From the NCBI GenBank assembly GCA_019415525.1, contig DXZA01000025.1, forward strand, positions 1 through 63,880: a stretch of 63,880 nucleotides of DNA, written 5' to 3'. This DNA is from Tyzzerella sp. (GTDB lineage Bacteria > Bacillota > Clostridia > Lachnospirales > Anaerotignaceae). Shown here piece by piece: positions 1 to 8,017 of the stretch. Below the pieces are notes generated by a model. The model was not told the DNA's origin. It did not search any database and saw only the letters and a list, made by a program, of their open reading frames with translations. Made by a program: the position numbers and the translations under genes. The number at the start of each line of letters is the position of its first letter. Position 1 is the first letter of the stretch.

Positions 1-408
1 ATTAAAAATATTTATATATTCATCAGAATTAAAATAGTCCCCATCATTATATTTATCAAAAATATAATAATCATCAGGTGTAAATAAAGGCTTTATATTT
101 TCTAAAAAATCGGTATTACAATTAAAAATATTAATTCTTCTATCAAGGCTTATAGATTTAAGCCATCTTTTTTCCAACAATGATAAAGGTCTTTTAGGTA
201 TATGTTTTATTATTGTATTAAAATTACTGTCTATAACAGAATATTTACCTTCCTTTAAATCATTGTATATTATAGGAAAGCTTTCATTAAATGCATTATT
301 ATTTACTATTTCTTTTATATCATCTTTTGATATACTTGATTTAATAGCCTTTTTAATAATTTCACTTATAACATTATAATAGCAACTGTATATTTCGTGA
401 AAAATCAT
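1..408 (-). CDS. WYL-type regulator, second of pair (3' end beyond window)
   Basis: The frame opens with MIFHEIYSCYYNVISEII and stays open for 136 codons to the left edge, so only the N-terminal part is seen. Its ATG overlaps the TGA of the preceding WYL gene (ATGA), which implies translational coupling and a shared transcript. The opening resembles the second member of clostridial tandem WYL-protein pairs; the WYL domain itself would lie outside the window. No HTH can be called confidently in the visible part. Function as a transcriptional regulator is inferred from pairing, not shown. Confidence 0.6.
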   Translation of the reverse strand, partial: MIFHEIYSCYYNVISEIIKKAIKSSISKDDIKEIVNNNAFNESFPIIYNDLKEGKYSVIDSNFNTIIKHIPKRPLSLLEKRWLKSISLDRRINIFNCNTDFLENIKPLFTPDDYYIFDKYNDGDYFNSDEYINIFN

Positions 409-1625
409 AAATTTTCCCCCAATCCATACATACTATACATTTCATTAATATCATCATACAATCTTTTTTCAGCATTTTTATCTGAAAACTCAAAGTATTT
501 TATACGACCTATAAAAGAACGTATCCAAGGAAGCATTTCATCAACATCTACAACTTCGCAATAAAACATTACTGTATTTTTATCCTGCCTTATTACATTT
601 CCACATCTTTTTTCTCTCAAAAGTCTTTTGTAAATATATTCCTCATTATCATTTATATGTAATAGGAATTTAACAGTATTTATATTATATTTATAAGGTA
701 GAAACACACCCCACATGTTTTTTTGAATATTATTAAGTTTATCTCTCAATATATTAAAATCACAACATATTTTATCTTTTTTAACATTTGTAATATAATC
801 AAGTCTGTATGCTTTAATTTTTTTCATATTAATATTATAAGCCATAACATACCTTCTACCAGTTTGAGAACTTACAAAAATTTTAAGAGGTACAATATTA
901 ACTTCTCTAAATTTATTTCTTGAATATACTTCTATAAAACATTCTCTTTTTTCGCCTATTACATCAAAAATATTATAAAGCATTTCACTTTCAAGAGCTT
1001 TTGCCATATAGTTATGTTTAAATATAAAAGTATTGTTTTTAATATTTATATTATCTTCTATAAAACTGCCTATTACACCACAAAGACCTATTTCAGAAAA
1101 AAACTTAATAGCATTATGCCATTTTTTCAAATCAATATAATTACTTCTTTTATAATATACATTTTTATCTTTTTTCTCTTTAATAATAATACCTAATTCT
1201 TCATATTCTTTAAGTTTTTTCCTTAGTAATGACTCATCTAATATAAAATCAATATTATAATTATTATCTATTTCATTTATTATATCTTTCAAAGTAAGTG
1301 ATATATTATCATCATAAAGTATATCAAGTATTATAAAATGAAATACAATATCTTTTTGTGTAAAACTTTTTGTTTTAAGAGTTTTATAGAAAGGATTTGT
1401 ATATAAAGCTCTGCTGTCAATGGATATAAAAATATTTTTGCCTAAAGGAGTATATCTAAAGCCCATATAATCTTTCATATAGCTTTCAATTCTTCTTTTT
1501 TCGTTATCATATGAGCGAGAACTTTTTATTGTATATTCATATCTGTTTTTATATCCATAAATATAAAAATCATTTATATAACTTCTTATTATATTAAATT
1601 TTTTAACAAGCTCTTTATATGCCAT
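405..1625 (-). CDS. WYL domain-containing transcriptional regulator
   Basis: A 406-residue protein. The N-terminal ~170 residues are lysine-rich and look like a winged-helix region (segment around residues 110-155 with a beta-wing-like KEKKDKNVYYKR). Residues ~245-280 carry the WYL-type stretch SSQTGRRYVMAYN followed by KAYRLDYI, the pattern of the ligand-sensing WYL fold; a C-terminal alpha/beta WCX-like extension follows. WYL proteins bind nucleic acid or nucleotide ligands and control DNA-damage, defence or metabolic genes; the target here is unknown. It is first in a two-gene unit whose second gene overlaps by ATGA. Start supported by a GAAAGGA ribosome site about 11 nt upstream. Confidence 0.8.
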   Translation of the reverse strand: MAYKELVKKFNIIRSYINDFYIYGYKNRYEYTIKSSRSYDNEKRRIESYMKDYMGFRYTPLGKNIFISIDSRALYTNPFYKTLKTKSFTQKDIVFHFIILDILYDDNISLTLKDIINEIDNNYNIDFILDESLLRKKLKEYEELGIIIKEKKDKNVYYKRSNYIDLKKWHNAIKFFSEIGLCGVIGSFIEDNINIKNNTFIFKHNYMAKALESEMLYNIFDVIGEKRECFIEVYSRNKFREVNIVPLKIFVSSQTGRRYVMAYNINMKKIKAYRLDYITNVKKDKICCDFNILRDKLNNIQKNMWGVFLPYKYNINTVKFLLHINDNEEYIYKRLLREKRCGNVIRQDKNTVMFYCEVVDVDEMLPWIRSFIGRIKYFEFSDKNAEKRLYDDINEMYSMYGLGENL

Positions 1626-1732
1626 AATACAGTTATCCTTTCTTTATAATATAGAAAATTATATCATGTCTATTGAAATATAAACATATATACAATATAC
1701 TAAAAAATATATATTATAGGAGGTTATATAAT

Positions 1733-1933
1733 ATGGAAGAATTTAATTATGATACAATGGTAGGGCTTACTGAAGATGATAATGATGCTATAAGATTTCA
1801 TATGGAAATGGGTTATCCATTATTTATTGACGACCAAGGCAGAGTATGGAACGAAAGTGAAGTATATATTGCAGATGCAAAAGTTGTAAAAAACGGTAGT
1901 GGTATATTTTGGACATATTCAAATGAACAATAA
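1733..1933 (+). CDS. hypothetical small acidic protein
   Basis: A 66-residue soluble, acidic protein starting MEEFNYDTMVGLTEDD. The start at 1733 is chosen because a strong TAGGAGG site lies 6 nt upstream; an in-frame ATG further upstream has no such site. No signal peptide, membrane segment or cysteine motif. It is monocistronic, divergent from the WYL gene and closed by a hairpin terminator. I do not recognise a family; function unknown. Confidence 0.7.
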   Translation: MEEFNYDTMVGLTEDDNDAIRFHMEMGYPLFIDDQGRVWNESEVYIADAKVVKNGSGIFWTYSNEQ

Positions 1934-1964
1934 AAAAAGTGTACATAATTGTACACTTTTTTTA
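1933..1964. terminator. bidirectional intrinsic terminator
   Basis: Stem AAAAAGTGTAC / GTACACTTTTT around a 6-nt loop, with T-runs on both strands. It serves the small ORF on the plus strand and the converging iron-uptake operon on the minus strand. Confidence 0.85.
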
Positions 1965-1982
1965 TCATAAGCTAACTTTTAA

Positions 1983-2954
1983 TTATTTTAAAAGAGCAGT
2001 TTCAAGGTCACCTAACATATAATCTAAAGCTGTAACGCCACCTTCAGCAGTATACCAAACAGAAGAATGTTCTAAGTAAACAATATTTCCGTTTTTATAT
2101 GTATCTGTGCCTTTAATAAGTTCATTTTCGATTATTTCCTGTGCAAGTTTAGCGCCTTCTGTTGCTATTGCAGCATCTTTATCAAGAACAAACATATAAT
2201 CAGGGTTTAACTGTTTAATTAATTCAAAAGATGTTTCATTTCCGTGAGTTGAAGTTCCTGTTCCATCATCTTTCACACCAATATTTTCAAAACCAATATC
2301 ATTACCTATAATAGAGCATTTTCCGTCATTTCCAAGTAAGTTATAGCTTCCACTTGTAACAATACCAACAACAGCATTTTTACCTTCAGCAAATGACTGT
2401 AATGCACTTATACGCTCATCAAAGTTTGCAAATTTTTGTTCAACTTCAGCTTCTTTACCAAATATAGTAGCTACTGTTTCAACATTTTTTCTTGTACTTT
2501 CATATAAACCTACTTCTGTGTCAATAGATAAGTATACAACAGGAGCAATTTCACTTAACTCATCATAAAGACCTGCTAAACGACCACCAATAAATATTAC
2601 ATCAGGCTCTACTGCCATAACAGCTTCCATATCAGGCTCTTTTATTGTACCTATATTAGGAACTTTATCAGTATCCATATATTCTTGTAAATATTCTATT
2701 GTTGTATCGGCAGAGCCAACAACTCTATCACCCATACCTAAGCTATCAATAATATCAAGAGAAGGCATATCTAAAACAGCAACTCTTTGTGGGTCAAAAG
2801 GTACTGTAACCTCTATTTGTTCTTTATTACCGTTTAAAGATGATACTGTAACAGTTTTTGCTTCTTCTGTTGTTGTTTCCTGTGATGTGTTACTGCAAGC
2901 TACTGCTGATACAGCAAAAGCTGCTGCAAGTATTAAAGATACTATTTTTTTCAT
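1983..2954 (-). CDS. yclQ: ferric-siderophore ABC transporter substrate-binding lipoprotein (YclQ/FatB-like)
   Basis: A 323-residue lipoprotein: signal peptide followed by lipobox AVAC with Cys20 as the lipidation site, a short Thr/Glu linker, then a two-lobe periplasmic-binding fold of the iron-chelate class (PFDPQRVAVLDMPSLDIIDSLG; VGSADTTIEYL; EPDVIFIGGRLAGLYDELS). The pattern is closest to the YclQ/FatB catecholate-chelate binders, so the ligand is probably a ferric siderophore or xenosiderophore; the exact ligand cannot be read from sequence. It is the last gene of a four-gene importer operon, which is the order seen in yclNOPQ. Start has a perfect AGGAGG. Confidence 0.9.
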   Translation of the reverse strand: MKKIVSLILAAAFAVSAVACSNTSQETTTEEAKTVTVSSLNGNKEQIEVTVPFDPQRVAVLDMPSLDIIDSLGMGDRVVGSADTTIEYLQEYMDTDKVPNIGTIKEPDMEAVMAVEPDVIFIGGRLAGLYDELSEIAPVVYLSIDTEVGLYESTRKNVETVATIFGKEAEVEQKFANFDERISALQSFAEGKNAVVGIVTSGSYNLLGNDGKCSIIGNDIGFENIGVKDDGTGTSTHGNETSFELIKQLNPDYMFVLDKDAAIATEGAKLAQEIIENELIKGTDTYKNGNIVYLEHSSVWYTAEGGVTALDYMLGDLETALLK

Positions 2955-2991
2955 TTTGTCCTCCTGAAAATAAAATATATTAAGTAGTATA

Positions 2992-3744
2992 TTAATAATA
3001 AATGGATAATGGTTTGCCTTGTATTTCCATTATCTCAAAATCAACTTTATAAATATCCGATAATGTTTCTTTATTTACTATTTCTTCAACAGTACCGAAT
3101 TTTGCAACTTTACCGTTTACAAATGCACAAATATAGTCTGAATAAAAAGCAGCATAGTTAATTTCGTGTAAAACAAGTACAACTGTTTTTCCAAGCTCGT
3201 CACATAAACGGCGAACAATTTTCATCATATTTGTAGCGTGATATATATCAAGGTTATTTGTAGGCTCATCAAAGAAAATATATTCTGTATCCTGAGCAAT
3301 AACCATAGCAATATATGCCCTTTGTCTTTGACCGCCGGAAAGTTCATCAATAAATCTATCTTGAAAATCCTGAAGCTCCATATATTCTATGGCTTTATCT
3401 ATCATTTCCTCATCTTCTTTTGTAAGATGATTACCGGAATAAGGGAAACGACCAAAAGCCACAAGCTCTCTTACAGTAAGTTTCATTTGCACATTATTTG
3501 TCTGTGTAAGAATAGCTAATTTTTTTGCTAATTCTTTACTTTTCCACTGTGTAATGTCTTTACCTTCAAAATGTATATCTCCACTATCTTTAGATATAAG
3601 TCTTGTAATAATATTAAGAACTGTTGATTTACCAGCACCGTTAGGACCTATCATAGATGTAACTTTACCCTTAGGTATTTCAAAATCAACTGAGTCAACA
3701 ACTGTTTTATTATCGTATTTTTTAATTAAATTTCTTATTATCAT
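2992..3744 (-). CDS. yclP: ferric-siderophore ABC transporter ATPase (YclP-like)
   Basis: A 250-residue ATPase with Walker A GPNGAGKST, Q-loop TQTNN, signature LSGGQRQR, Walker B YIFFDEPTNNLD and the switch histidine VLHE. This is the FepC/FhuC class that energises iron-chelate import on the cytoplasmic face. The gene follows the second permease by 2 nt and precedes the binding protein, so the complete importer is encoded here. A GAGGTG ribosome site precedes the ATG. Confidence 0.93.
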   Translation of the reverse strand: MIIRNLIKKYDNKTVVDSVDFEIPKGKVTSMIGPNGAGKSTVLNIITRLISKDSGDIHFEGKDITQWKSKELAKKLAILTQTNNVQMKLTVRELVAFGRFPYSGNHLTKEDEEMIDKAIEYMELQDFQDRFIDELSGGQRQRAYIAMVIAQDTEYIFFDEPTNNLDIYHATNMMKIVRRLCDELGKTVVLVLHEINYAAFYSDYICAFVNGKVAKFGTVEEIVNKETLSDIYKVDFEIMEIQGKPLSIYY

Positions 3745-3746
3745 TT

Positions 3747-4721
3747 TTATACACCTCTGTTAGTTAATAATAAATAAAGGAAATATAAACCACCTGCAAT
3801 AGTAATAAACACACTTACAGGCACAGCATATGAATATATATGTTCAACTATAAGCTGACCTATTATTAATGTAACCATACCGAATAATACAGAGCCAATT
3901 ATAAGCTGACTATGGCGATATGTTTTTAATAACTGTCTTGAAAGATTTGCTATTATAAGACCAAGGAATGACACAGGACCTACCATAGCTGTTGCAACTG
4001 CAATATAAAGTGTTACTCCAAGAAGTAATCTGCTTATACATCTATCATAATCAACACCAAGATTTATAGCCTGTGATTTTCCAAGAGTGATTACATTTAA
4101 TAAAGCAAGCTCTTTACGAAGTATAATTGTTATACCTACAAGAATTATTATTGAAAAAACAATAATTTCTCCGTTTATATTATTAAAACTTGCAACTAAT
4201 GTTGTAAGTAATGTATCGTATTCATTAGGGTCCATAACTCTTACCAATGTTGTTTGAATACTTGAAAAGAATGAAGTCATAACCGTTCCGATTAACATTA
4301 CATATAAAACATTATGTTTTGTTTTCTTAAAAAGCCAGCTATAAACAATAGTTGCTATTGTACCCATTAAAAAAAGGTCAATGGCAAAAGCAATATTACT
4401 GTTTGTAACAAAAATACTACCTGAACCAAGTACAAAAACAACAGCTGTATGTATTAAAGTATAAAGAGAATTCATACCCAAAAGGCAAGGTGTTACAATT
4501 CTATTATTTATTACTGACTGAAAAACTATTGATGCACCACCTATTGCCACAGCAGATATAAACATTGCCAAAAGTTTTGGTGTACGAATTTTCATAGCAT
4601 ACATAAACAATTTTTCATTTGCAAAGTTTACATCAAAAAGCATATATGTAACAGAAGCAATAATTGCTATTAAAGCCAATATAATAATACTTTTTCTATT
4701 TCTTATTACTGCTGTACTCAT
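3747..4721 (-). CDS. yclO: ferric-siderophore ABC permease 2 (YclO-like)
   Basis: An FecCD-family permease of about nine to ten membrane helices, 324 residues from the chosen start. Family markers include KLLAMFISAVAIGGASIVFQ near the N-terminus and GPVSFLGLIIANLSRQ (the coupling-helix region touching the ATPase) near residue 255. The ATG at 4721 is preferred over one 6 nt upstream because it overlaps the preceding permease stop as ATGA and sits 8 nt from GGAGGT. It forms the channel together with the YclN-like subunit. Confidence 0.9.
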   Translation of the reverse strand: MSTAVIRNRKSIIILALIAIIASVTYMLFDVNFANEKLFMYAMKIRTPKLLAMFISAVAIGGASIVFQSVINNRIVTPCLLGMNSLYTLIHTAVVFVLGSGSIFVTNSNIAFAIDLFLMGTIATIVYSWLFKKTKHNVLYVMLIGTVMTSFFSSIQTTLVRVMDPNEYDTLLTTLVASFNNINGEIIVFSIIILVGITIILRKELALLNVITLGKSQAINLGVDYDRCISRLLLGVTLYIAVATAMVGPVSFLGLIIANLSRQLLKTYRHSQLIIGSVLFGMVTLIIGQLIVEHIYSYAVPVSVFITIAGGLYFLYLLLTNRGV

Positions 4722-5728
4722 GAGCATTTACCTCCAAAACCACCAAATTTTATTTTTACACTTTTTCTTCCATACTGTAAGCGATAAAGGAGTAATCCTA
4801 CAAATAATACACTACCTATAATACCGATTATAAGTTCAATAGGAAGTTCATAAGGTGCAATAATAATTCTTGCTAACATATCGCAAACCAAAACAAATAT
4901 TCCACCGAAAAGAGCAGTATCAATAAGTGTTCCTCGTATTTTGTCCCCTTTAAACATAGCCACAATATTTGGAACTATAAGACCTATGTAAGAAATTGCA
5001 CCAACAACAACTACAACACTTGCTGTAATCATTGCCGCTATTGTTAAGCCTGAAAATAATATAAGGTTATAATTAACACCTAAGTTTTTAGAAAAGCTTT
5101 TGCCCATACCTACTATATTAAAATGATTAGCAAATATAAAAGCAAGTATTATAAGAGGCACACATAAGTATACAATTTCATATCTTCCTTTTAATACAAG
5201 TGAAAAATGTCCAACAAGCCAAGAAGATAAAGCCTGTGTCATTTCATATTTATACGCAATATAGCTTGTAATACCACCTATAACATTACCAAACATTATA
5301 CCTACAAGAGGAACCATAACAACATCTTTAAACTGCATTTTCTGTATAAACCAAACAAAAACCCAAGTTCCAAGTATAGCTGTTACAAAAGCAAATATTG
5401 CCCTACTCCATAATGTTGAATTAGGTAAAAACAAAAGAGCAATAAGTATTCCCAACTGTGCAGATGATATTGTTGCACCTGTTGTTGGTGATATAAATTT
5501 ATTCATACATAATTGTTGCATAATAAGACCTGCAACACTCATACCCATACCTGTACATAATATAGCAAGCAAACGAGGTAAACGAGATACAAAAAATATT
5601 TCAAGGTGTTCAATATCACCTGAAAATAATGATGCAAGCTCTATATCAATAACACCTATAAACAAAGAGCATATAGATAAAATAATCAAAATTATTGCCA
5701 AAGAAATGGTCATTGTGTATTTTTTAAT
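4718..5728 (-). CDS. yclN: ferric-siderophore ABC permease 1 (YclN-like), possible ATT start
   Basis: FecCD-family permease. The segment SRLPRLLAILCTGMGMSVAG followed by IMQQLCMNKFISPTT is very close to the YclN family, and GAISYIGLIVPNIVAMF is the coupling region. The first ATG is at 5713, but the only strong ribosome site (AGGAGGG at 5735-5741) is about 21 nt from it. An in-frame ATT at 5726-5728 is 6 nt from that site and would add K-K-Y-T ahead of the first helix, giving the expected positive N-terminus, so an ATT start is proposed. If ATG is used the gene ends at 5713. First gene of the operon. Confidence 0.85.
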   Translation of the reverse strand: MKKYTMTISLAIILIILSICSLFIGVIDIELASLFSGDIEHLEIFFVSRLPRLLAILCTGMGMSVAGLIMQQLCMNKFISPTTGATISSAQLGILIALLFLPNSTLWSRAIFAFVTAILGTWVFVWFIQKMQFKDVVMVPLVGIMFGNVIGGITSYIAYKYEMTQALSSWLVGHFSLVLKGRYEIVYLCVPLIILAFIFANHFNIVGMGKSFSKNLGVNYNLILFSGLTIAAMITASVVVVVGAISYIGLIVPNIVAMFKGDKIRGTLIDTALFGGIFVLVCDMLARIIIAPYELPIELIIGIIGSVLFVGLLLYRLQYGRKSVKIKFGGFGGKCS

Positions 5729-5746
5729 AATAATCCCTCCTGTTTT

Positions 5747-5764
5747 AGTTAGCTTTTACTAACT
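5747..5764. promoter_or_regulatory. inverted repeat, candidate iron-regulator site
   Basis: AGTTAGTAAAAGCTAACT, perfect 6-bp arms around 6 bp, just upstream of the ribosome site of the first permease gene. The half-site GTTAG/CTAAC resembles DtxR/IdeR-type iron boxes, which fits an iron-uptake operon. The regulator itself is not in the window. Confidence 0.45.
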
Positions 5765-5770
5765 TGTTTG

Positions 5771-5810
5771 CAAAAAATAAGTTCAGATAGTGTTAGCTAC
5801 GCTGAACTTT
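5771..5810 (-). terminator. leader hairpin, possible attenuator of the iron operon
   Basis: On the minus strand AAGTTCAG pairs perfectly with CTGAACTT (5779-5786 with 5802-5809), with extra TAG/CTA pairing inside the loop, and is followed at once by ATTTTTT. It lies between the promoter and the first permease gene, so it looks like an intrinsic terminator inside the leader. Conditional read-through is inferred. Confidence 0.45.
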
Positions 5811-5822
5811 TAATGTGATAAG

Positions 5823-5851
5823 ATGTTAACATAGGCAAACATTATTGTCAA
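5823..5851 (-). promoter_or_regulatory. sigma-A-type promoter of iron operon
   Basis: TTGACA (5846-5851), 17-bp spacer, TAACAT (5823-5828). The -10 lies inside the palindrome ATGTTAACAT. The predicted transcript has a leader of roughly 90-100 nt before the first permease gene. Confidence 0.65.
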
Positions 5852-6003
5852 TGGATTATTTTAGATAGTATTTGTATACTTATTTATTAAAATCATCACT
5901 TTTATTAATATGAATAACAAATATTTTATTAATTTTTGTAATTTTTAACATTATAATAAAATTTACTATAAAATTTTTACTAACAATTACTACTAATGTG
6001 TAT
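5852..6003. other. AT-rich non-coding stretch
   Basis: This part of the 330-bp gap between the iron operon and the next gene is very AT-rich. No ORF with a ribosome site, tRNA or riboswitch fold was recognised. It may hold UP-element-like A/T tracts for the iron promoter. Confidence 0.4.
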
Positions 6004-6005
6004 AA

Positions 6006-6040
6006 AAAAATACAATCGTAAAATTTACGATTGTATTTTG
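6006..6040 (-). terminator. intrinsic terminator
   Basis: Stem TACAATCGTAAA / TTTACGATTGTA with a minus-strand T-run, directly downstream of the 135-residue hypothetical gene. It ends the folC-TPR-hypothetical transcript. Confidence 0.85.
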
Positions 6041-6058
6041 AATATTTTATTTATTTAA

Positions 6059-6466
6059 TTACTGTTTTTTTTCAAGCTCTCGTCTTATCCATTCGCTTCG
6101 TATAGTAACATCAACTTTACCTTCACGTATTTGTCTATAAATATATGCCATATTCAAAACAGCCCTACACCATTCATAATCTTGTAAAAGACTTTCTGCA
6201 ATATACCAATTTTCGCAAGGGTCTTTTTTATTTGAAACGAGATAAATTCTAAAGGCTATATTTCTTACAAAGCTTATGTAGTCATAATCTGATTTATTTT
6301 TATTAAGTATTTCTTCAAGTCGTATAATAGATGTTATGTCATTTGTTTCAAGATAAAGTGCTATATTTTCGCAACAATACCATAAATCAAGGGCTGATTT
6401 ATGACCTGTTTTTTCCCATAATAAATATGAAGCAACCTTTGTGCTTTCTGATAAAATATTATTCAT
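6059..6466 (-). CDS. hypothetical protein
   Basis: A 135-residue soluble, helical protein. The segment VRNIAFRIYLVSNKKDPCEN followed by WYIAESLL recalls the short helical motif of DUF2934-like proteins (aromatic/Trp-x-x-Ala-Glu), but this is a weak resemblance. The ATG at 6466 is chosen with AAAGGTG about 10 nt upstream; an in-frame TTG two codons earlier is possible. It is the last gene of the folC / 46-aa ORF / TPR-protein unit. Function unknown. Confidence 0.7.
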   Translation of the reverse strand: MNNILSESTKVASYLLWEKTGHKSALDLWYCCENIALYLETNDITSIIRLEEILNKNKSDYDYISFVRNIAFRIYLVSNKKDPCENWYIAESLLQDYEWCRAVLNMAYIYRQIREGKVDVTIRSEWIRRELEKKQ

Positions 6467-6491
6467 AAACAAATCACACCTTTCTATAATT

Positions 6492-7850
6492 TCAGCTTAT
6501 ATTTTTAAGGCTGTTTTCTGCATTTTTATATTGATTTGAATTTGGAAATTCAGATATTACTCTATTATAATATGATTTTGCTTTTTCAAAATCAGAAGCA
6601 TTTTCTGCAATTTTTCCAAGATAATATAATGCATCATCAACAAACTCTTCGCCACTTGCAAATTTAAGACAATTTTCAAGGCTACCTTGAGCCTCAGAAT
6701 AATTATTATTTATAAACTTAACTTTTCCGTCATCATAAAAACTTTTGGCTGCTTTTGAATATACATTTTCTTTAATTTCATTATATGTATTTTTTTCTTC
6801 TTCTGAAAAAGCATCTGTTTTAACATCAAAAAGTTTTAAAGCTGCATTTGTATAATCTTTATTATTATATAAATTTTGGGCTTCTGAAAGTTTTCCTAAA
6901 TTTTCTTGATATGAAACCTGACTTTCATATTGAGCAATTTGATTTTTAAGGCTTTCGTTTTCACTTTGTAATGCTTCAATATCACTTTCAGTTTTTGTTT
7001 GATTTTGAGAATTTGTTGTAATTTGAGATTTAAGGTCTTCAATTTCCTTTTCTCTTGTATCAACCATAGAAGGTAATACAAGTGTTAAAATTACAGCACC
7101 AATGCATATTGCACCTGTAAAAAATGCTATTACCTCACCTTTTCCTATAACAGAAAACTTTTTATTATGTTCTTCATAAGTAAGGTTTTCATTTCTTTTT
7201 TCATTATTTTTCTTATTTTTAGATTTATTACTATAACGTGTCAAGCCTTCAATTTGTGACATATACCTTAATGAAGTTTCGTTATGTTTATCTGTTTTAA
7301 GAGCCTTTTCAATACATTTTTTAGCCAAACTATATTTTCTAATATTAATATAGCATAGTGCAAGAAGATTATAAGCATCTACAAATTTAGGGCTTAAATC
7401 CAAAGCCTTTCTAAGCTGTATAACTGCAAGGTCACCATTGCCTTGATTTATATGTAAAAGTGCTTGATTATACATATTTACTGCATCATTCATTTTATCC
7501 ATTTTTCTTGGATTTTTATGAACTTTTTCCATATATTTTATGGCAGGGTTATCATCTTTTTTTATAGATGAGCTTATAATCCATTGTTTAAGAGCATTAC
7601 CGATTTTACCTCTTTCAAAATATACAAGACCTAAAAGGTTTCTTGCTTCTATATTATATTTATCAAAAGCGATACTATGCTCAAGTAATTTTTCACTACC
7701 TGATAAATCCGATATTTTTACAAGTTCAAGAGCTTTATTATAAAGACGTATAGAAGTATTTTTTGTTTTTTTGTATAAATAAATATCCACATTACAATTT
7801 GGGCAAATATTCCCTGTGGAGAAGGAATATCCACAATTAGGACAGTTCAT
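6492..7850 (-). CDS. zinc-ribbon, TPR and coiled-coil membrane protein
   Basis: A 452-residue protein in four parts: an N-terminal zinc ribbon (C3, C6, C16, C19); tandem TPR-like repeats from about residue 30 to 205 (for example ARNLLGLVYFERGKIGNALK and AYNLLALCYINIRKYSLAKK); a single membrane helix near 235-257 (GAICIGAVILTLVL); then a coiled coil (~262-315) and a second TPR set ending SYYNRVISEFPNSNQYKNAE. The topology suggests a cytosolic zinc/TPR scaffold joined to an external coiled-coil/TPR domain. Such YbgF/BamD-like tail repeats usually bind peptides or partner proteins. Specific partners are unknown. Confidence 0.8.
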   Translation of the reverse strand: MNCPNCGYSFSTGNICPNCNVDIYLYKKTKNTSIRLYNKALELVKISDLSGSEKLLEHSIAFDKYNIEARNLLGLVYFERGKIGNALKQWIISSSIKKDDNPAIKYMEKVHKNPRKMDKMNDAVNMYNQALLHINQGNGDLAVIQLRKALDLSPKFVDAYNLLALCYINIRKYSLAKKCIEKALKTDKHNETSLRYMSQIEGLTRYSNKSKNKKNNEKRNENLTYEEHNKKFSVIGKGEVIAFFTGAICIGAVILTLVLPSMVDTREKEIEDLKSQITTNSQNQTKTESDIEALQSENESLKNQIAQYESQVSYQENLGKLSEAQNLYNNKDYTNAALKLFDVKTDAFSEEEKNTYNEIKENVYSKAAKSFYDDGKVKFINNNYSEAQGSLENCLKFASGEEFVDDALYYLGKIAENASDFEKAKSYYNRVISEFPNSNQYKNAENSLKNIS

Positions 7851-7863
7851 AAGTAACCTCCGA

Positions 7864-8004
7864 TTATTTCATATTATTTTGACGGAGTATATGAGAAAGC
7901 ATATCGAGTATATCTTCAAAGCCCTCATCATTTATAGACTCCTCAATATCATCTATTTCAAGTATAGGCTTAAATTTTTCTATTTCCTCATTAAAATTAA
8001 TCAT
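7864..8004 (-). CDS. conserved-looking 46-residue acidic protein
   Basis: A short frame starting MINFNEEIEKFKPILEID and ending ILRQNNMK. It has a good GGAGG site 8 nt before the ATG, and it lies snugly between folC (13 nt) and the zinc-ribbon/TPR gene, whose own GGAGG overlaps its end. It is predicted helical and strongly acidic, without cysteines or membrane segment. The spacing and ribosome site argue for a real gene; no family is recognised. Confidence 0.6.
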   Translation of the reverse strand: MINFNEEIEKFKPILEIDDIEESINDEGFEDILDMLSHILRQNNMK

Positions 8005-8017
8005 AGAAAACCTCCAT

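Noticed and set aside
1673..1732. Longer 86-residue version of the small acidic protein
   Set aside because: The upstream ATG has no ribosome site, whereas the ATG at 1733 has TAGGAGG at ideal spacing.
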